DNA from: Nitrosospira sp. Is2
GTDB lineage: Bacteria; Pseudomonadota; Gammaproteobacteria; Burkholderiales; Nitrosomonadaceae
Direction of reading: 5' to 3'
NCBI RefSeq assembly: GCF_033095785.1
Contig: NZ_CP137134.1
Span: forward strand, 1,426,001 to 1,490,000
Length of the DNA: 64,000 bases
Position 1 is the stretch's first letter, and each line of letters starts with the position of its first letter. Of the stretch, positions 46,185 to 56,025 are shown piece by piece. The notes below the pieces were generated by a model. That model saw nothing but the letters and a program-made list of their open reading frames with translations. It had not been told where the DNA came from and made no database searches. Made by a program: the position numbers and the translations under genes.

Positions 46185-47111
46185 ATGTCAGTCTCCACGC
46201 TTGAACTACGGCATCTTCGTACACTCTCGGCACTTCATGAAACCGGGAGCGTGTCGAGCGCGGCAAAACGCGTACACCTGACCCAGTCAGCGTTATCGCA
46301 TCAGATCAAAGCATTGCAGGACCACTATGGGCTACCGATCGTGCGGCGCCAGGGACAATCCGTCGAGCTCACCGATGCCGGAAAACAGCTGGTTGCGTTG
46401 GCTGGTAAAGTACTGGAAGAAATCCGGGCGACCGAACGCAGTCTTGCCAAACTGTCCCAGCAGGCATCGGGAAGCCTGCGCATAGCGCTGGAATGCCACA
46501 CTTGTTTCGATTGGCTGATGCCGCTGATGGATGTGTTCCGCCAGAACTGGCCGGATGTGGAACTCGATCTCGTCTCCGGCTTCCACAGCGACCCCGTCAA
46601 ACTCCTGGAGGAAGGAGGGGCGGACGTCGTAATAGGATCGGAACACAAGCGGAAACGGGGCGTGGTACACCACCCCTTGTTCCGTTTCGAGATTCTTGCA
46701 GTGCTTGCGCCGGACCATCCCCTACGCGGGAAACGAATATTACAGGCTCCTGATTTTGCCGACCTGACACTCATTACCTACCCGGTTCCGGAAGACCGTA
46801 TCGATCTGATCCTCAACGTACTGAAACCCGCCGGCATCCATCCTCAGCGACGCACTGCAGAACTGACCGTCGCCATCCTCCAGCTTGTAGCCAGCCGCCG
46901 CGGGATTGCAGCACTGCCCAGTTGGGGAATACAGAATTACGTCGATCATGACTACGTGATTGCCCGCCGCATCGGCGCGCACGGACTGTGGAGCGACCTA
47001 TACGCATCGACCCTTACCGAAACTGCTTCCCGCCCTTATCTCCGAGATTTTCTGGCTACTGCAAGGAACACGTGTTTCGCCACGCTGGAAGGAATCTTCC
47101 CGTTGGACTAA
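46185..47111 (+). CDS. metR: MetR, LysR-type regulator of methionine genes
   Basis: The 308-residue protein has an N-terminal helix-turn-helix (ETGSVSSAAKRVHLTQSALS) and a LysR effector domain, which in MetR binds homocysteine. The opening LELRHLRTLSALHETGSV matches MetR. It is divergent from metE and has a consensus MetR site in the shared promoter. No clear ribosome site precedes ATG 46185. Confidence 0.93.
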   Translation: MSVSTLELRHLRTLSALHETGSVSSAAKRVHLTQSALSHQIKALQDHYGLPIVRRQGQSVELTDAGKQLVALAGKVLEEIRATERSLAKLSQQASGSLRIALECHTCFDWLMPLMDVFRQNWPDVELDLVSGFHSDPVKLLEEGGADVVIGSEHKRKRGVVHHPLFRFEILAVLAPDHPLRGKRILQAPDFADLTLITYPVPEDRIDLILNVLKPAGIHPQRRTAELTVAILQLVASRRGIAALPSWGIQNYVDHDYVIARRIGAHGLWSDLYASTLTETASRPYLRDFLATARNTCFATLEGIFPLD

Positions 47112-47147
47112 ATCAGACGACAAGTGAATGAGTAAAAGGAGAAATCT

Positions 47148-47182
47148 TCTGGTGAGCAACGCGGTCGCGTCTGCTCACCAGA
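47148..47182. repeat. Hairpin between metR and the CADD gene
   Basis: A perfect 10-bp inverted repeat (TCTGGTGAGC and GCTCACCAGA) is separated by 15 bases, which include GCGGTCGC. No T-tract follows on either strand. It lies between convergent genes and may be a transcript-end structure. Confidence 0.5.
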
Positions 47183-47299
47183 GACAGGAATCAGGAGAGA
47201 AGGCTTGTAACCACAACCCCCGCAACTATTTCGCCAAGTTATTGCAGGGCGACAGCGGAACCTGGTCAGAAGCTTCTCAGCGCAAGACTCAGTGGAGGC

Positions 47300-48043
47300 T
47301 CAGTGTAGTGTAACCGCGGCCTTATCCTCGCAGGCGAGGTCTGCACAGTAATTTTCGTACACGCCATCCAGAAAACCCCATAGCGCGTCACATGCCCGGG
47401 CGGTCGCGGCCATCACCTCAGCCTCTTTCTCCGGAGTATCGACAAAGCGGTCAATCAACTCCCACTCAGCTTGCGAATGATATACGTCCGCTTCCTGGTG
47501 TACGGAAAAGAACTCATAGCTAGCCGGATCGCTCATGCCATAAAACCTTGCCAACCCGTCGATCTTGACCGCGGCAATGGACGGAACCTGGGATTCAAAC
47601 GCATGCAGGGCGGCCAGACCTGCGTAAAAGGGTTCGTTCAAGCAGATGTCGCGAAATGTATCCACGAGCCTGGCTGTCCCCGGCAGAGCTGCTGCCTTTG
47701 CCAAGGCCTTATCCGTGGAACCTAGGGCCAAGGCAAAATTCTTCCATAGCGCGGGGTGGTTTTTCTCGCCGTGCTCTTCGCTGATCAGGTTCTTGAGCAC
47801 TTCCTGCCTTACGCTGATGTCGCCGCTATTGGTCTCGCTGTGAAAATGCGGTGTATTAAAATGTACTGCGCTCAAGTAAGTCGGCTCGGCGAGCACATTA
47901 TGGAAATATTGTTCGGCATACCCGCGCAACTGCTCTTTAGTGAGCTTTCCTTCTGTCCAAGCCACGTAAAAAGGATGCTTGAGCAGGTGTTTGGCGGTGA
48001 TGATGGAATCGATCTTATGCTTAAGAGATACGTTGTTTGTCAT
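47300..48043 (-). CDS. CADD-family (TenA-like) p-aminobenzoate synthase
   Basis: The 247-residue protein has the all-helical TenA/PqqC fold with a di-metal site: EEHGEKNHP, HAFESQVP and VHQEADVYHSQAE (His-x3-Asp-x2-His). It matches the family of chlamydial CADD and a Nitrosomonas homologue reported to supply p-aminobenzoate for folate without PabABC. CADD uses its own side chain as substrate: Tyr26 here (HPFYVAW) aligns with its sacrificial Tyr, and the Lys in AAVKIDGLARF with its required Lys. The identification is by recall of the family; the residue matching is by eye. Confidence 0.85.
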   Translation of the reverse strand: MTNNVSLKHKIDSIITAKHLLKHPFYVAWTEGKLTKEQLRGYAEQYFHNVLAEPTYLSAVHFNTPHFHSETNSGDISVRQEVLKNLISEEHGEKNHPALWKNFALALGSTDKALAKAAALPGTARLVDTFRDICLNEPFYAGLAALHAFESQVPSIAAVKIDGLARFYGMSDPASYEFFSVHQEADVYHSQAEWELIDRFVDTPEKEAEVMAATARACDALWGFLDGVYENYCADLACEDKAAVTLH

Positions 48044-48222
48044 GGTTTTTCCTCTTGAACAGAGATGGGGTGGTCGGTCGGCGTATCATCGCCAAATAAT
48101 GTCGTGAAGTCAAATTTTGAAATCAAGTCGCGAGGCGTGATCGAGCGGCCATTTCAAGATGATTGCTCCATCCACTTAAAACGCATTAGCGGCTACACTG
48201 CGGTTTTTTTTCAAAAATTGTT

Positions 48223-48645
48223 ATGGATGAGCAATCGAGTCTGCTGGCGCTATTTACCAGCAGCTTTCTCGCGGCCACGTTGCTGCCCGGCGGTTCGGAG
48301 GCGGTACTATTCGGCGTATTGACAGCTTATCCGCAGCTTTACTGGCCGGCTTTGGCCGTCGCCTCCGTCGGCAACACTTTGGGTGGAATGAGTTCGTATG
48401 CTATCGGGCGCTTTTTACCCGACGAAAAAGCGCTTATGCAAAAGGCCAAGGGGAATATGCGCGGCCTGTTCTGGGTGCGCAAATACGGCAGCCCGATATT
48501 GCTGCTGTCGTGGGTGCCGCTCATCGGCGATCTGCTATGTGTCGCGGCGGGGTGGATCCGCGTTAACTGGATCTCCGCGATGGCGTTCATGGCCGCAGGT
48601 AAATTCTTACGTTACTGGGCGATCGCGGCAGCGATGAGTCCGTAG
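48223..48645 (+). CDS. YqaA/DedA-like small membrane protein
   Basis: The 140-residue protein has three to four hydrophobic segments and the family pattern LLPGGSEAVLFG, GNTLGGMSSYAIGR and SWVPLIGDLLCVAAGW. It belongs to the SNARE-associated (DedA) superfamily. Members move or flip lipids or affect membrane homeostasis; the specific role is unknown. A GC-rich hairpin lies after it. Confidence 0.85.
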   Translation: MDEQSSLLALFTSSFLAATLLPGGSEAVLFGVLTAYPQLYWPALAVASVGNTLGGMSSYAIGRFLPDEKALMQKAKGNMRGLFWVRKYGSPILLLSWVPLIGDLLCVAAGWIRVNWISAMAFMAAGKFLRYWAIAAAMSP

Positions 48646-48680
48646 CAACGATCTATCCAGCACAGGTTGCAGAAATCAGC

Positions 48681-48705
48681 CGGCCGATACAAGGCTCATC
48701 GGCCG
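48681..48705. terminator. GC-rich hairpin between convergent genes
   Basis: CGGCCGAT and ATCGGCCG form a perfect 8-bp stem around nine bases, 36 bases after the yqaA-like stop. T-tracts are weak on both sides, so intrinsic termination is only likely. Confidence 0.5.
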
Positions 48706-48750
48706 CTTATCAGTTAACCCTCGCAGTTCAACCTCGACACCGCCTAAAGC

Positions 48751-49068
48751 CTAACTGGTCTTACCCTGAAGTATCTTCTGCAGTTCACCGCTCTGGTACA
48801 TCTCACTAACGATATCCGATCCGCCGACAAACTCGCCATTGATGTACAGCTGCGGGATAGTCGGCCAATTTGAATAGTCTTTGATGCCTTGCCGTATCTC
48901 CGGTTCGGCAAGCACATCCACCGCAAAAAGATTGTTCACCCCGCAGGCGTTAAGAACCTTGACCGCATGGGCGGAGAAGCCGCACTGGGGGGCGGTCGGC
49001 GTGCCTTTCATGTAGAGCACTACCGGATGCGTAGTTACCTGCTCTTTGATCTTTTCCTGGGTATTCAT
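48751..49068 (-). CDS. grxD: Grx4-type monothiol glutaredoxin
   Basis: The 105-residue protein has the monothiol active site CGFS. The C-terminal WPTIPQLYINGEFVGGSDI forms the glutathione site. These proteins bind and deliver [2Fe-2S] clusters. It lies downstream of hemA-prfA-prmC, 130 bases after prmC, an order common in betaproteobacteria. Confidence 0.94.
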   Translation of the reverse strand: MNTQEKIKEQVTTHPVVLYMKGTPTAPQCGFSAHAVKVLNACGVNNLFAVDVLAEPEIRQGIKDYSNWPTIPQLYINGEFVGGSDIVSEMYQSGELQKILQGKTS

Positions 49069-49198
49069 TTCTGGCTCCTTCTTCTTTAAAGTTGAATAAA
49101 TGGCAAATCGGCTTATAGGAGGAAATCAAACGGCCTTAAGGAAAACTGCCACCATGCTGAAGATACCTTTTAAATTGTAATTTTAACAGCTTATTTCG

Positions 49199-50026
49199 TT
49201 AAACTTCCAAACAGCCACCGCTGACACGCGGTATGCCGGCGAAATCGGGAAGAGAGAACACTCCACCCAATCCAGCCTTGCTCAACAGCTCCCTGCAAGC
49301 TTGCGCCTGATCGTAGCCATGTTCGAGCAACAGCACGCCTTTCCAGGCCAGGTGAGCGGGAGCGCAGGCGACAATGGATTCAATGCACTCAAGGCCACCG
49401 CGACCTGCCGCCAGCGCGCTGTCCGGCTCATACCGCAAATCACCCTGGCCGAGATGAGGATCGCCTTGTGCGACGTAGGGCGGATTGGAAACGATGAGAT
49501 CGAACCGTTCTTCGCCAAGCTCGCGGAACCAGTCTCCCTCAAAAATGCGCACATTCCTGGCGTTGAGCTGAGCGGCGTTGATTTTCGCAATAGCAACGGC
49601 ATCGGCGGAAATGTCCACCGCGGTGATACACGCAAGGGGCCGATGTTTGGCTATCGCCAAGGCAACAGCGCCGCTGCCGGTTCCCAGATCAAGAACCCGG
49701 CAGGAAAAGTCGATGGGAATCCGCTCCAGGGACAGGTCAACCAGTAATTCTGTTTCAGGGCGGGGGATGAGCACTGCCGGGGTTACGGTAAAACTCAGGC
49801 TATAAAATTCGCGTTTGCCGATCAGATAGGCTACCGGTTCCCCAAGCACGCGCCGCGCGACCAACAGGCGAAAGCTTTGTGCTTGCCTCGCTGTGAGCCG
49901 CCGGGCGGGGTGGGCAATGAGATGCGCATGGCCAACGTCCAGCACGTGCTGCAACAGCATCCGCGCATCGATGTCGTCGATGTCCCTGCGCGCCTGATCT
50001 AGCGCTTCGCGAATAGTGATCTGCAA
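49199..50026 (-). CDS. prmC: PrmC, release factor glutamine methyltransferase
   Basis: The 275-residue SAM-dependent enzyme methylates the GGQ glutamine of release factors. SAM binding shows as VLDLGTGSGAVALAIA, and the catalytic NPPY motif is in IVSNPPYVAQGD. It starts with TTG at 50026, 12 bases after prfA, its substrate gene. Confidence 0.94.
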   Translation of the reverse strand: MQITIREALDQARRDIDDIDARMLLQHVLDVGHAHLIAHPARRLTARQAQSFRLLVARRVLGEPVAYLIGKREFYSLSFTVTPAVLIPRPETELLVDLSLERIPIDFSCRVLDLGTGSGAVALAIAKHRPLACITAVDISADAVAIAKINAAQLNARNVRIFEGDWFRELGEERFDLIVSNPPYVAQGDPHLGQGDLRYEPDSALAAGRGGLECIESIVACAPAHLAWKGVLLLEHGYDQAQACRELLSKAGLGGVFSLPDFAGIPRVSGGCLEV

Positions 50027-50038
50027 GAAGGTGTTACT

Positions 50039-51115
50039 TCACTCCGCCATTGCCGCTAATTGCTCCGCTTGATGCTCGGACATCAACGCAGAGCAAAGCT
50101 CATTCAAGTCCCCATCCATGACTTGCTCGATCTTGTAGAGCGTAAGATTGATACGGTGATCTGTTATACGGCCCTGCGGAAAATTGTAGGTGCGAATACG
50201 CCCGGACCGATCGCCACTGCCCACTAGAGATTTGCGCGTGGCAGCCTGTTTGCTTTGCTGCTCCTGCGTCTGCTTGTCACGGATGCGAGCCGCGAGGACG
50301 CTCATTGCCTGTGCCTTGTTTTTATGCTGCGAGCGTCCATCCTGGCACTCGACCACGATCCCGGTGGGCAAATGCGTGATGCGAACGGCGGAATCAGTCT
50401 TGTTGATGTGCTGCCCGCCGGCGCCGGAGGCGCGGTACGTATCAATCCTCAGCTCGGCCGGGTTCAGAACCACATCCATTATCTCGTCCGCCTCAGGCAT
50501 CACCGCAACGGTACAGGCGGAGGTATGAATGCGTCCCTGCGTCTCAGTGGCAGGTACCCGCTGAACCCTGTGACCACCCGATTCGAACTTGAGCTTTGAA
50601 TACGCCCCTTGCCCGATGATTTTCGCAATGATTTCCTTGTAGCCGCCTGCCTCGGAAGCGCTTTGGGATATTATTTCGATCTGCCAGCGCTGACGTTCGG
50701 CAAAACGCGCATACATGCGGAACAGGTCGCCCGCAAATAGCGCGGACTCGTCACCGCCAGTACCGGCGCGAATTTCGAGGAAAATGTTGCGCTCGTCATT
50801 AGGGTCCTTCGGAAGCAATTGCTTCTGCAATTCAGCACTGAATCGCACCAATTTCTCCCTGGAGTCGCGAATCTCGGCATCCGCGAAATCACGCATTTCC
50901 GCATCCGAGCTCATTTCCTGCGCGGTATGGATATCACGTTCGCTTTGCAGATACGCATTGTAAAGCTCAACTACCGGCGCTATCTCCGCGCGTTCACGCG
51001 TCAACTTGCGGTAGTTATCAAGATTCGCCGTAATGCTTTCGCTACTAAGCAGACGATTCAATTCTTCCAAGCGCACGCTGAGCTGCGTGAGCTTGGCGGC
51101 AATGCTTTTGTTCAT
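50039..51115 (-). CDS. prfA: Peptide chain release factor 1
   Basis: The 358-residue protein has the GGQ motif in SGAGGQHINKTDSAVR and the RF1 stop-codon tripeptide PAT in RVPATETQGR, so it reads UAA and UAG. Its start overlaps the hemA stop (ATGA), and prmC follows. Confidence 0.96.
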   Translation of the reverse strand: MNKSIAAKLTQLSVRLEELNRLLSSESITANLDNYRKLTRERAEIAPVVELYNAYLQSERDIHTAQEMSSDAEMRDFADAEIRDSREKLVRFSAELQKQLLPKDPNDERNIFLEIRAGTGGDESALFAGDLFRMYARFAERQRWQIEIISQSASEAGGYKEIIAKIIGQGAYSKLKFESGGHRVQRVPATETQGRIHTSACTVAVMPEADEIMDVVLNPAELRIDTYRASGAGGQHINKTDSAVRITHLPTGIVVECQDGRSQHKNKAQAMSVLAARIRDKQTQEQQSKQAATRKSLVGSGDRSGRIRTYNFPQGRITDHRINLTLYKIEQVMDGDLNELCSALMSEHQAEQLAAMAE

Positions 51116-52365
51116 TCTGGGCGGTGGAGATGGTACAGTCGGTTGATCAGCTCGACCAGATCGTCACGCTCGTCTGCCACTGCGTGGTTGAGCGCGTAGG
51201 AAGGGATATGCAGGAACTTGTTCGTCAAGCCGTTACTCAGCGATTCGAGGATTTTTTGCGGGTCTTCGCCTTTTGCCAAAAGTTTCTTGGCCCGGTCCAA
51301 CTCATGGCGTCGATACCGCTCAGCCTGGTCGCGTAGCGCTCGTATGGTGGGAACAACTTCGCGCGACTCCAGCCAGTGCATGAAATTGACCACATTGGTG
51401 TCAATTATCGCCTCGGCCTGCGCCACCGCTCCCTGACGGGAATCCAGCCCTTCCTTGACGATCTCGCCAAGATCATCCACTGAATAGAGAAACACATCAT
51501 CCAGTTCGGCGACCTCGGGCTCGACATCCCGCGGAACAGCCAAGTCCACCACGAAGATCGGACGATGCTTTCGTGTCTTGATTGCGCGCTCAAGCATGCC
51601 CTTACCGAGTATGGGAAGCGTGCTGGCGGTGCATGTCACGACGATATCATGCAGCGCGAGCTGTTCAGGCAACTCGTTGAGTGTAATTACGTTCGCGTTA
51701 AAACGACTGGCCAGGGACTGCGCACGCTCTGCGGTGCGGTTTGCGACGGTGACGCGCTTGGGATGACGCGCGGCGAAATGACTGGCACATAGCTCGATCA
51801 TCTCGCCTGCACCGATAAATAACACCCGCTGCTCTGCGATATCTCCAAAAATCCGTTCCGCCAACCGGGCGGCAGCCGCGGCCATCGAAACCGAATTAGC
51901 GCCAATCTCGGTGGAGCTGCGAACCTCCTTGGCGACGAAGAAAGTGCGCTGAAATAACTTGTGCAGCATCATGCCGAGGGTGCCGGCGTGTTCAGCCGAT
52001 TTAACGGCGCTCTTCAATTGCCCCAGTATCTGCGGCTCACCCAGCACCATCGAATCAAGCCCGCTCGCCACGCGAAAGGCGTGCTTTACCGCTTTTTCGC
52101 GCGGCAACTTGTAAAGATACGGCTCCAGGTCGCGAGCCTTCATCTGATGAAAATCGGCCAGCCAGTGCGTGGCCTCCTCCGGCTTCTCCGTACTGCAATA
52201 CACCTCGGTACGATTACAGGTGGAAACAATCGCAGCTTCTCTCACCGGATGATGCCCGACAAGATCACGCAAAGCATGCTCGGTTTTATCCGCCGGAAAC
52301 GAAACCTGCTCGCGCACATCCAGTGGCGCGGTCTGATGGTTAATGCCGAAGGCGAATAACTGCAT
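51112..52365 (-). CDS. hemA: HemA, glutamyl-tRNA reductase
   Basis: ATG 52365 (MQLFAFGINHQTAPLDVRE) gives 417 residues; a TTG six codons earlier is less likely. It reduces Glu-tRNA to glutamate-1-semialdehyde for tetrapyrrole synthesis. The catalytic cysteine is in VSTCNRTEVYC, and the NADPH site is RVLFIGAGEM. It is the first gene of hemA-prfA-prmC; the partner HemL is at 36-37 kb. Confidence 0.95.
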   Translation of the reverse strand: MQLFAFGINHQTAPLDVREQVSFPADKTEHALRDLVGHHPVREAAIVSTCNRTEVYCSTEKPEEATHWLADFHQMKARDLEPYLYKLPREKAVKHAFRVASGLDSMVLGEPQILGQLKSAVKSAEHAGTLGMMLHKLFQRTFFVAKEVRSSTEIGANSVSMAAAAARLAERIFGDIAEQRVLFIGAGEMIELCASHFAARHPKRVTVANRTAERAQSLASRFNANVITLNELPEQLALHDIVVTCTASTLPILGKGMLERAIKTRKHRPIFVVDLAVPRDVEPEVAELDDVFLYSVDDLGEIVKEGLDSRQGAVAQAEAIIDTNVVNFMHWLESREVVPTIRALRDQAERYRRHELDRAKKLLAKGEDPQKILESLSNGLTNKFLHIPSYALNHAVADERDDLVELINRLYHLHRPE

Positions 52366-52829
52366 GGACGACAATTTGGTCAACCGGTCAAGAATTTCAA
52401 AATTCGCTGATTATAGTATTACAAGCTTTTGAATACCATCGGTTGGAAGAGTTTCTGCTTTGAAGAAAAATTTACAAGCTTTTTGTATCTTTCGCCTGCC
52501 CAGCCAAACCATGCTCACGCCGAGCGCCAGCCCATTTTAAACCTGGAAATTTCCAACCTCAACGTCATCCGTGTCGCGTTTGTTGACACAATCCCGAAAA
52601 ACAAAGCAAAAAACCACGTAGTTTGTTGAATTTTAACCATATTAAAACATGGAACAAAAGTTGCTTGTTAGGGTAGGCTGGTAGGGCCCTGACTAGCAGA
52701 TCTTAGGCACGAACCCCGATGACCACAGGTCTTTTATAAGAATAATTCGTGCACTTACGTTCACCGGCAATTGAAGTTCCGCGCTTTATATTGCCAGAAC
52801 GCTAGCCATATAAAGCGTGACCTATAAAC
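52366..52829. other. Intergenic region between divergent hemA and epsA
   Basis: About 460 AT-rich bases. It should hold the promoters of both genes; a TTGACA is present near 52582, but no convincing -10 box pairs with it. No gene is supported. Confidence 0.55.
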
Positions 52830-53624
52830 ATGGATCTCTCTACCTTATCCCCCGAAAATCTTGACCGTTACTATCACATCATTACCGAAGCGAACAGCAT
52901 TCGCCGACACAACGAATTGCTCGCGTGGCTTCAGGGAGAAATCCAATACTATTTGCCGCACGAAATCCTGATCGCCGCATGGGGTGATTTCGCGGCTAAC
53001 CGGATTTCCTACGACATTGTCTCAGCATTGCCCGGGGTCAGAACCGAGCACTCAACTCCGCAAGCGCTGTTGCCCCTGCTGCAGGGGTTGTTTAACCGCT
53101 GGGTAGAACTTGGGAAGTCCCCCTACACGCTCGGTGTCGGCGAATCCGGTTTCCTGTTGGAAGGGGATGGTCTTCAGTGTTCCCTGGGTAAGGCATTGCA
53201 AGCCATGCGTTCTTTGCTGGTACACGGCCTTATCAATGAACGGTCGCGCCACGACTGCATTTATGTGATTTTCAGCTCAGAAAGAAAGCTGCATGAATCG
53301 CTTGGCGCCGTGCAAATCCTGCTGCCTTACCTCGATATGGCGTTTTGCCGAGTTACACCGCTTACGAGCCCTCAGCCCCAACCCGATCAACCCCTGCTTG
53401 CAGAGCAACCGAGCGGAAGCGAAAACCCAAGTTTGAGCAAGCGTGAAGTAGAAATCATGAAGTGGGTGAAAATGGGCAAAACAAATCTTGAGATTGCCAG
53501 CATTCTGGATATCAGCGTATTCACGGTTAAAAATCACCTGAGGCATATCTTCAAGGTCCTCGATGTTACTAATCGAATGCAGGCCGCCGCAAAAATCGCC
53601 AAAAGCGCCAAACCGGATGACTGA
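52830..53624 (+). CDS. epsA: EpsA-type LuxR regulator linked to PEP-CTERM systems
   Basis: The 264-residue protein has an N-terminal domain typical of XrtB/PEP-CTERM-associated EpsA (MDLSTLSPENLDRYYHI). A Pro/Gln-rich linker and a LuxR helix-turn-helix follow: SLSKREVEIMKWV, NLEIASILDISVFTVKNHL. EpsA proteins occur with exosortase and exopolysaccharide genes. Here it converges on a PEP-CTERM protein gene, but no exosortase is in the window. Confidence 0.85.
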   Translation: MDLSTLSPENLDRYYHIITEANSIRRHNELLAWLQGEIQYYLPHEILIAAWGDFAANRISYDIVSALPGVRTEHSTPQALLPLLQGLFNRWVELGKSPYTLGVGESGFLLEGDGLQCSLGKALQAMRSLLVHGLINERSRHDCIYVIFSSERKLHESLGAVQILLPYLDMAFCRVTPLTSPQPQPDQPLLAEQPSGSENPSLSKREVEIMKWVKMGKTNLEIASILDISVFTVKNHLRHIFKVLDVTNRMQAAAKIAKSAKPDD

Positions 53625-53704
53625 GCAGGATAGCTGAGATTCAAATCAGCTCTGTCGGAGTTAAAACCGACTCGTGCGTCATTCTCAACCCTCATAATCG
53701 TCAA

Positions 53705-53722
53705 CCCCGCATTGCGGCGGGG
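53705..53722. terminator. GC-rich hairpin between epsA and the PEP-CTERM gene
   Basis: CCCCGC and GCGGGG form a 6-bp stem with a 6-base loop between the convergent stops. Two smaller inverted repeats (53632-53651 and 53654-53671) precede it. There is no T-tract, so it is only a possible terminator. Confidence 0.4.
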
Positions 53723-53742
53723 CCTGACGCTGCATTGATGAG

Positions 53743-54363
53743 CTAAGCCTTTTCGTTCCTACTCGTGCGTTTAGCCATGTACCCCATTAATCCAAGCCCA
53801 GCAAGCAGCATCGCGTAGGTTTCCGGCTCTGGGATCGTCGGCACCTGCGTCAGTGTGAAGGTGGCAGTGTTCCCGGCGCCGGGATCAAACGGGCTCAGTG
53901 AAAACGTTGCAGTAGCGACGCCCTGATGCGCCAGTTCACCAGTAAAGTTGAGGTTACGCGGGCCGCTGGAAGGGGCAGAATCGAGGGCGAAGCCAGTCAG
54001 TGTCGAGTTGTTGAAATTGGTAAAAACGACTCCTTGACCTCCCGTCGTCGGTTCAGTGATGATGAAGTGGTAGTCGAGCCAGGTCTGACCCGTATTGTTG
54101 GCAATTGTCTCTGTGACCACGTAGGGATTCCCCGGTCCTCCATTAGTGTGGCCAACTGTAAAAGTCAGCGAGATCTGGTCCAGGCTGGTAAAGGCTTTGG
54201 AAAGATCGAGCACGTTGGGATCAGTACCAAGATTAGTAAGCTCAAATGTGCCCCCCGCCCCATTGTTAACCGTAACATCGGTAATAACGCCTGCGGCGGA
54301 CGCAGTGGAAATCGACCCCCCGAAAGCTAAAGCGGCCACCAATGCTTTAAATTTTACGTTCAT
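53743..54363 (-). CDS. PEP-CTERM sorting-domain protein
   Basis: The 206-residue protein starts with a signal peptide (ending STASAAG). It ends with the sorting signal IPEPETYAMLLAGLGLMGYM followed by the basic AKRTSRNEKA. Exosortase cleaves such signals. The mature part is Thr/Asn/Gly-rich and beta-strand-like, with no catalytic motif. The ribosome site GGAGAAG is good. It likely belongs to the extracellular matrix; the exact role is unknown. Confidence 0.92.
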   Translation of the reverse strand: MNVKFKALVAALAFGGSISTASAAGVITDVTVNNGAGGTFELTNLGTDPNVLDLSKAFTSLDQISLTFTVGHTNGGPGNPYVVTETIANNTGQTWLDYHFIITEPTTGGQGVVFTNFNNSTLTGFALDSAPSSGPRNLNFTGELAHQGVATATFSLSPFDPGAGNTATFTLTQVPTIPEPETYAMLLAGLGLMGYMAKRTSRNEKA

Positions 54364-54867
54364 TATTCTTCTCCTTCGGAAAATTGCGATAAAAACAAAT
54401 CGGTATGCTGAGCCACTCTGCCTCTTGTATCTCGCAGCGCACTTTTATACCGATTGTCATCTTCCGCCAGAAGACAGAAATTTGTAATAGACCTATTGCT
54501 TATAGCACCATGGAGCTATATGCCGCGAAGAACTATGAGCAACAGACAGATAAGGCGCAGAGATTGTTTGCGGAATCATTAGCTTGCACCCTTGATCGGA
54601 CGGTCAGTAGCGTTCCTTCCAATTTTTTTGGCGAAGGAGCACACTTCGCGAGGTAAATTCAAATAGAATTATCGCTTTCCACAATCAATTCTCCGTTATG
54701 ACGGAAGATTAATCCCGCAAAACCCTGAGTCATAACTGTGCCGCAGTTCCGTTCCTGTTTCTCTTCGTTGACCACGCCTCGTTATAGCTCATGGGAACTT
54801 GGGCATTTATTCCGCAAGCGGCATCCCCAGCGCCCTGCGTCAATCTCTTCGGACAAACATAAACGCC
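54364..54867. other. Intergenic region, nothing recognised
   Basis: About 500 AT-rich bases between the PEP-CTERM gene and the broken acyltransferase. The left edge must hold the PEP-CTERM promoter. Short frames present lack ribosome sites and protein-like sequence. Confidence 0.5.
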
Positions 54868-55970
54868 ATGCACGTTAGCCTTTTGAGGATGCCTTTCGTG
54901 GATGCCCTCAAGGCTATCGCCTGCCTATCGATAGTGGCGCACCACTTGGCCGCCTACGGCCCCATGTCGCAGATAGCATACCCCCTGTTCTCCGGCTTTA
55001 TCGATGGGGTTTACGAATATGGAAGAATGGCTGTCCCCGTTTTTTTTGTTGTTGCGGGCTTTTTATTTGCGGGAAAACACGCGCCCGGTGGCGTACTGCT
55101 CGTATCTCACCCCGTTCAGGCCATCAAGCGACGTTACCTTAGGTTGGTAGTGCCATATCTGGCGGCACTGATCCTGGCAATCGGATGCGCAGCGGTTGCA
55201 AGAATATGGATGGTGCACGAGTCAATACCCGCCGCGGTTAGTCCTTTCCAGCTTCTGGCACACGCGCTGCTGCTTCAGGACTTACTTGATCAGGAGGTGT
55301 TATCCGCCGGTATCTGGTACGTGGCCATTGATTTCCAGCTGTTCGTCAGTGCGGTGATGCTGTTGTGGCTATCACGACAGATCCAGCACCGGCACCCGAA
55401 CCTTAAAGCAGGCGGCCTAATTCTGATTACGGGTTTGACGCTAGCCTCGCTATTCGTGTTTAACCGGGATAAATCGCTAGATGAAACCGCTTTCTATTTT
55501 TTTGGGTCATTCGGTCTCGGATTCTGATTTATTGGATCTCCGACATGCCGCGCCGTAACCTTTGGCTCGTGCTGCTGGCTCTCGTGGTGATAGGGGCTTT
55601 ATTAGTCGACTTTCGTTTCAGGATAGCGGTTGCCGGAGCGGTGATGCTGATGCTGGGCCTGGCGAAACAACATTGCTCCTTGCTGGAAAACTTGCGGGTG
55701 CCGGTCTTTTTAACTTCTCTGGGACGAATTTCCTACTCTATTTTTCTGGTCCACTTCCCCCTGTGCCTGGTCGTCAATGCAACATTTTTTCACTTTTTCC
55801 CGGTTCACCCTGTCGCGAATGCATTCGGGCTAATATTGGCTTTCGGCGTGAGTATCCTGGGCGGTGCGCTGTTTTTTAGATGGGTCGAAAGCAACTGGAA
55901 TAACCGCGCTCGTGTCTGGACGAGAACCAAAGATGTGGTTGCTTCTGTGGGCCCGAAACTTGGAATATAA
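54868..55970 (+). pseudogene. Acyltransferase-3 family membrane protein, frameshifted
   Basis: The first part (ATG 54868, MHVSLLRMPFVDALKAIACL) has the acyltransferase opening, with active-site His in VAHHLAAYG and many hydrophobic segments. It stops at TGA 55525-55527. In the next frame the sequence continues smoothly from LIYWISDMPRRNLW to RISYSIFLVHFPLC, again typical of the family, and ends at 55970. Adding one base after GGATT (about 55523) restores one frame of about 367 residues. Such enzymes O-acetylate cell-surface sugars. It is either a true loss or an assembly error. Confidence 0.85.
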
Positions 55971-56025
55971 ATGGCGTCAGGTTGAGTAAACAAAAACGTC
56001 CGGTAAAAGATTTACCGCCTCAGTC

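Noticed and set aside
47128..47313. 61-codon frame after metR
   Set aside because: It contains the 10-bp hairpin and runs into the convergent CADD gene; no family pattern.
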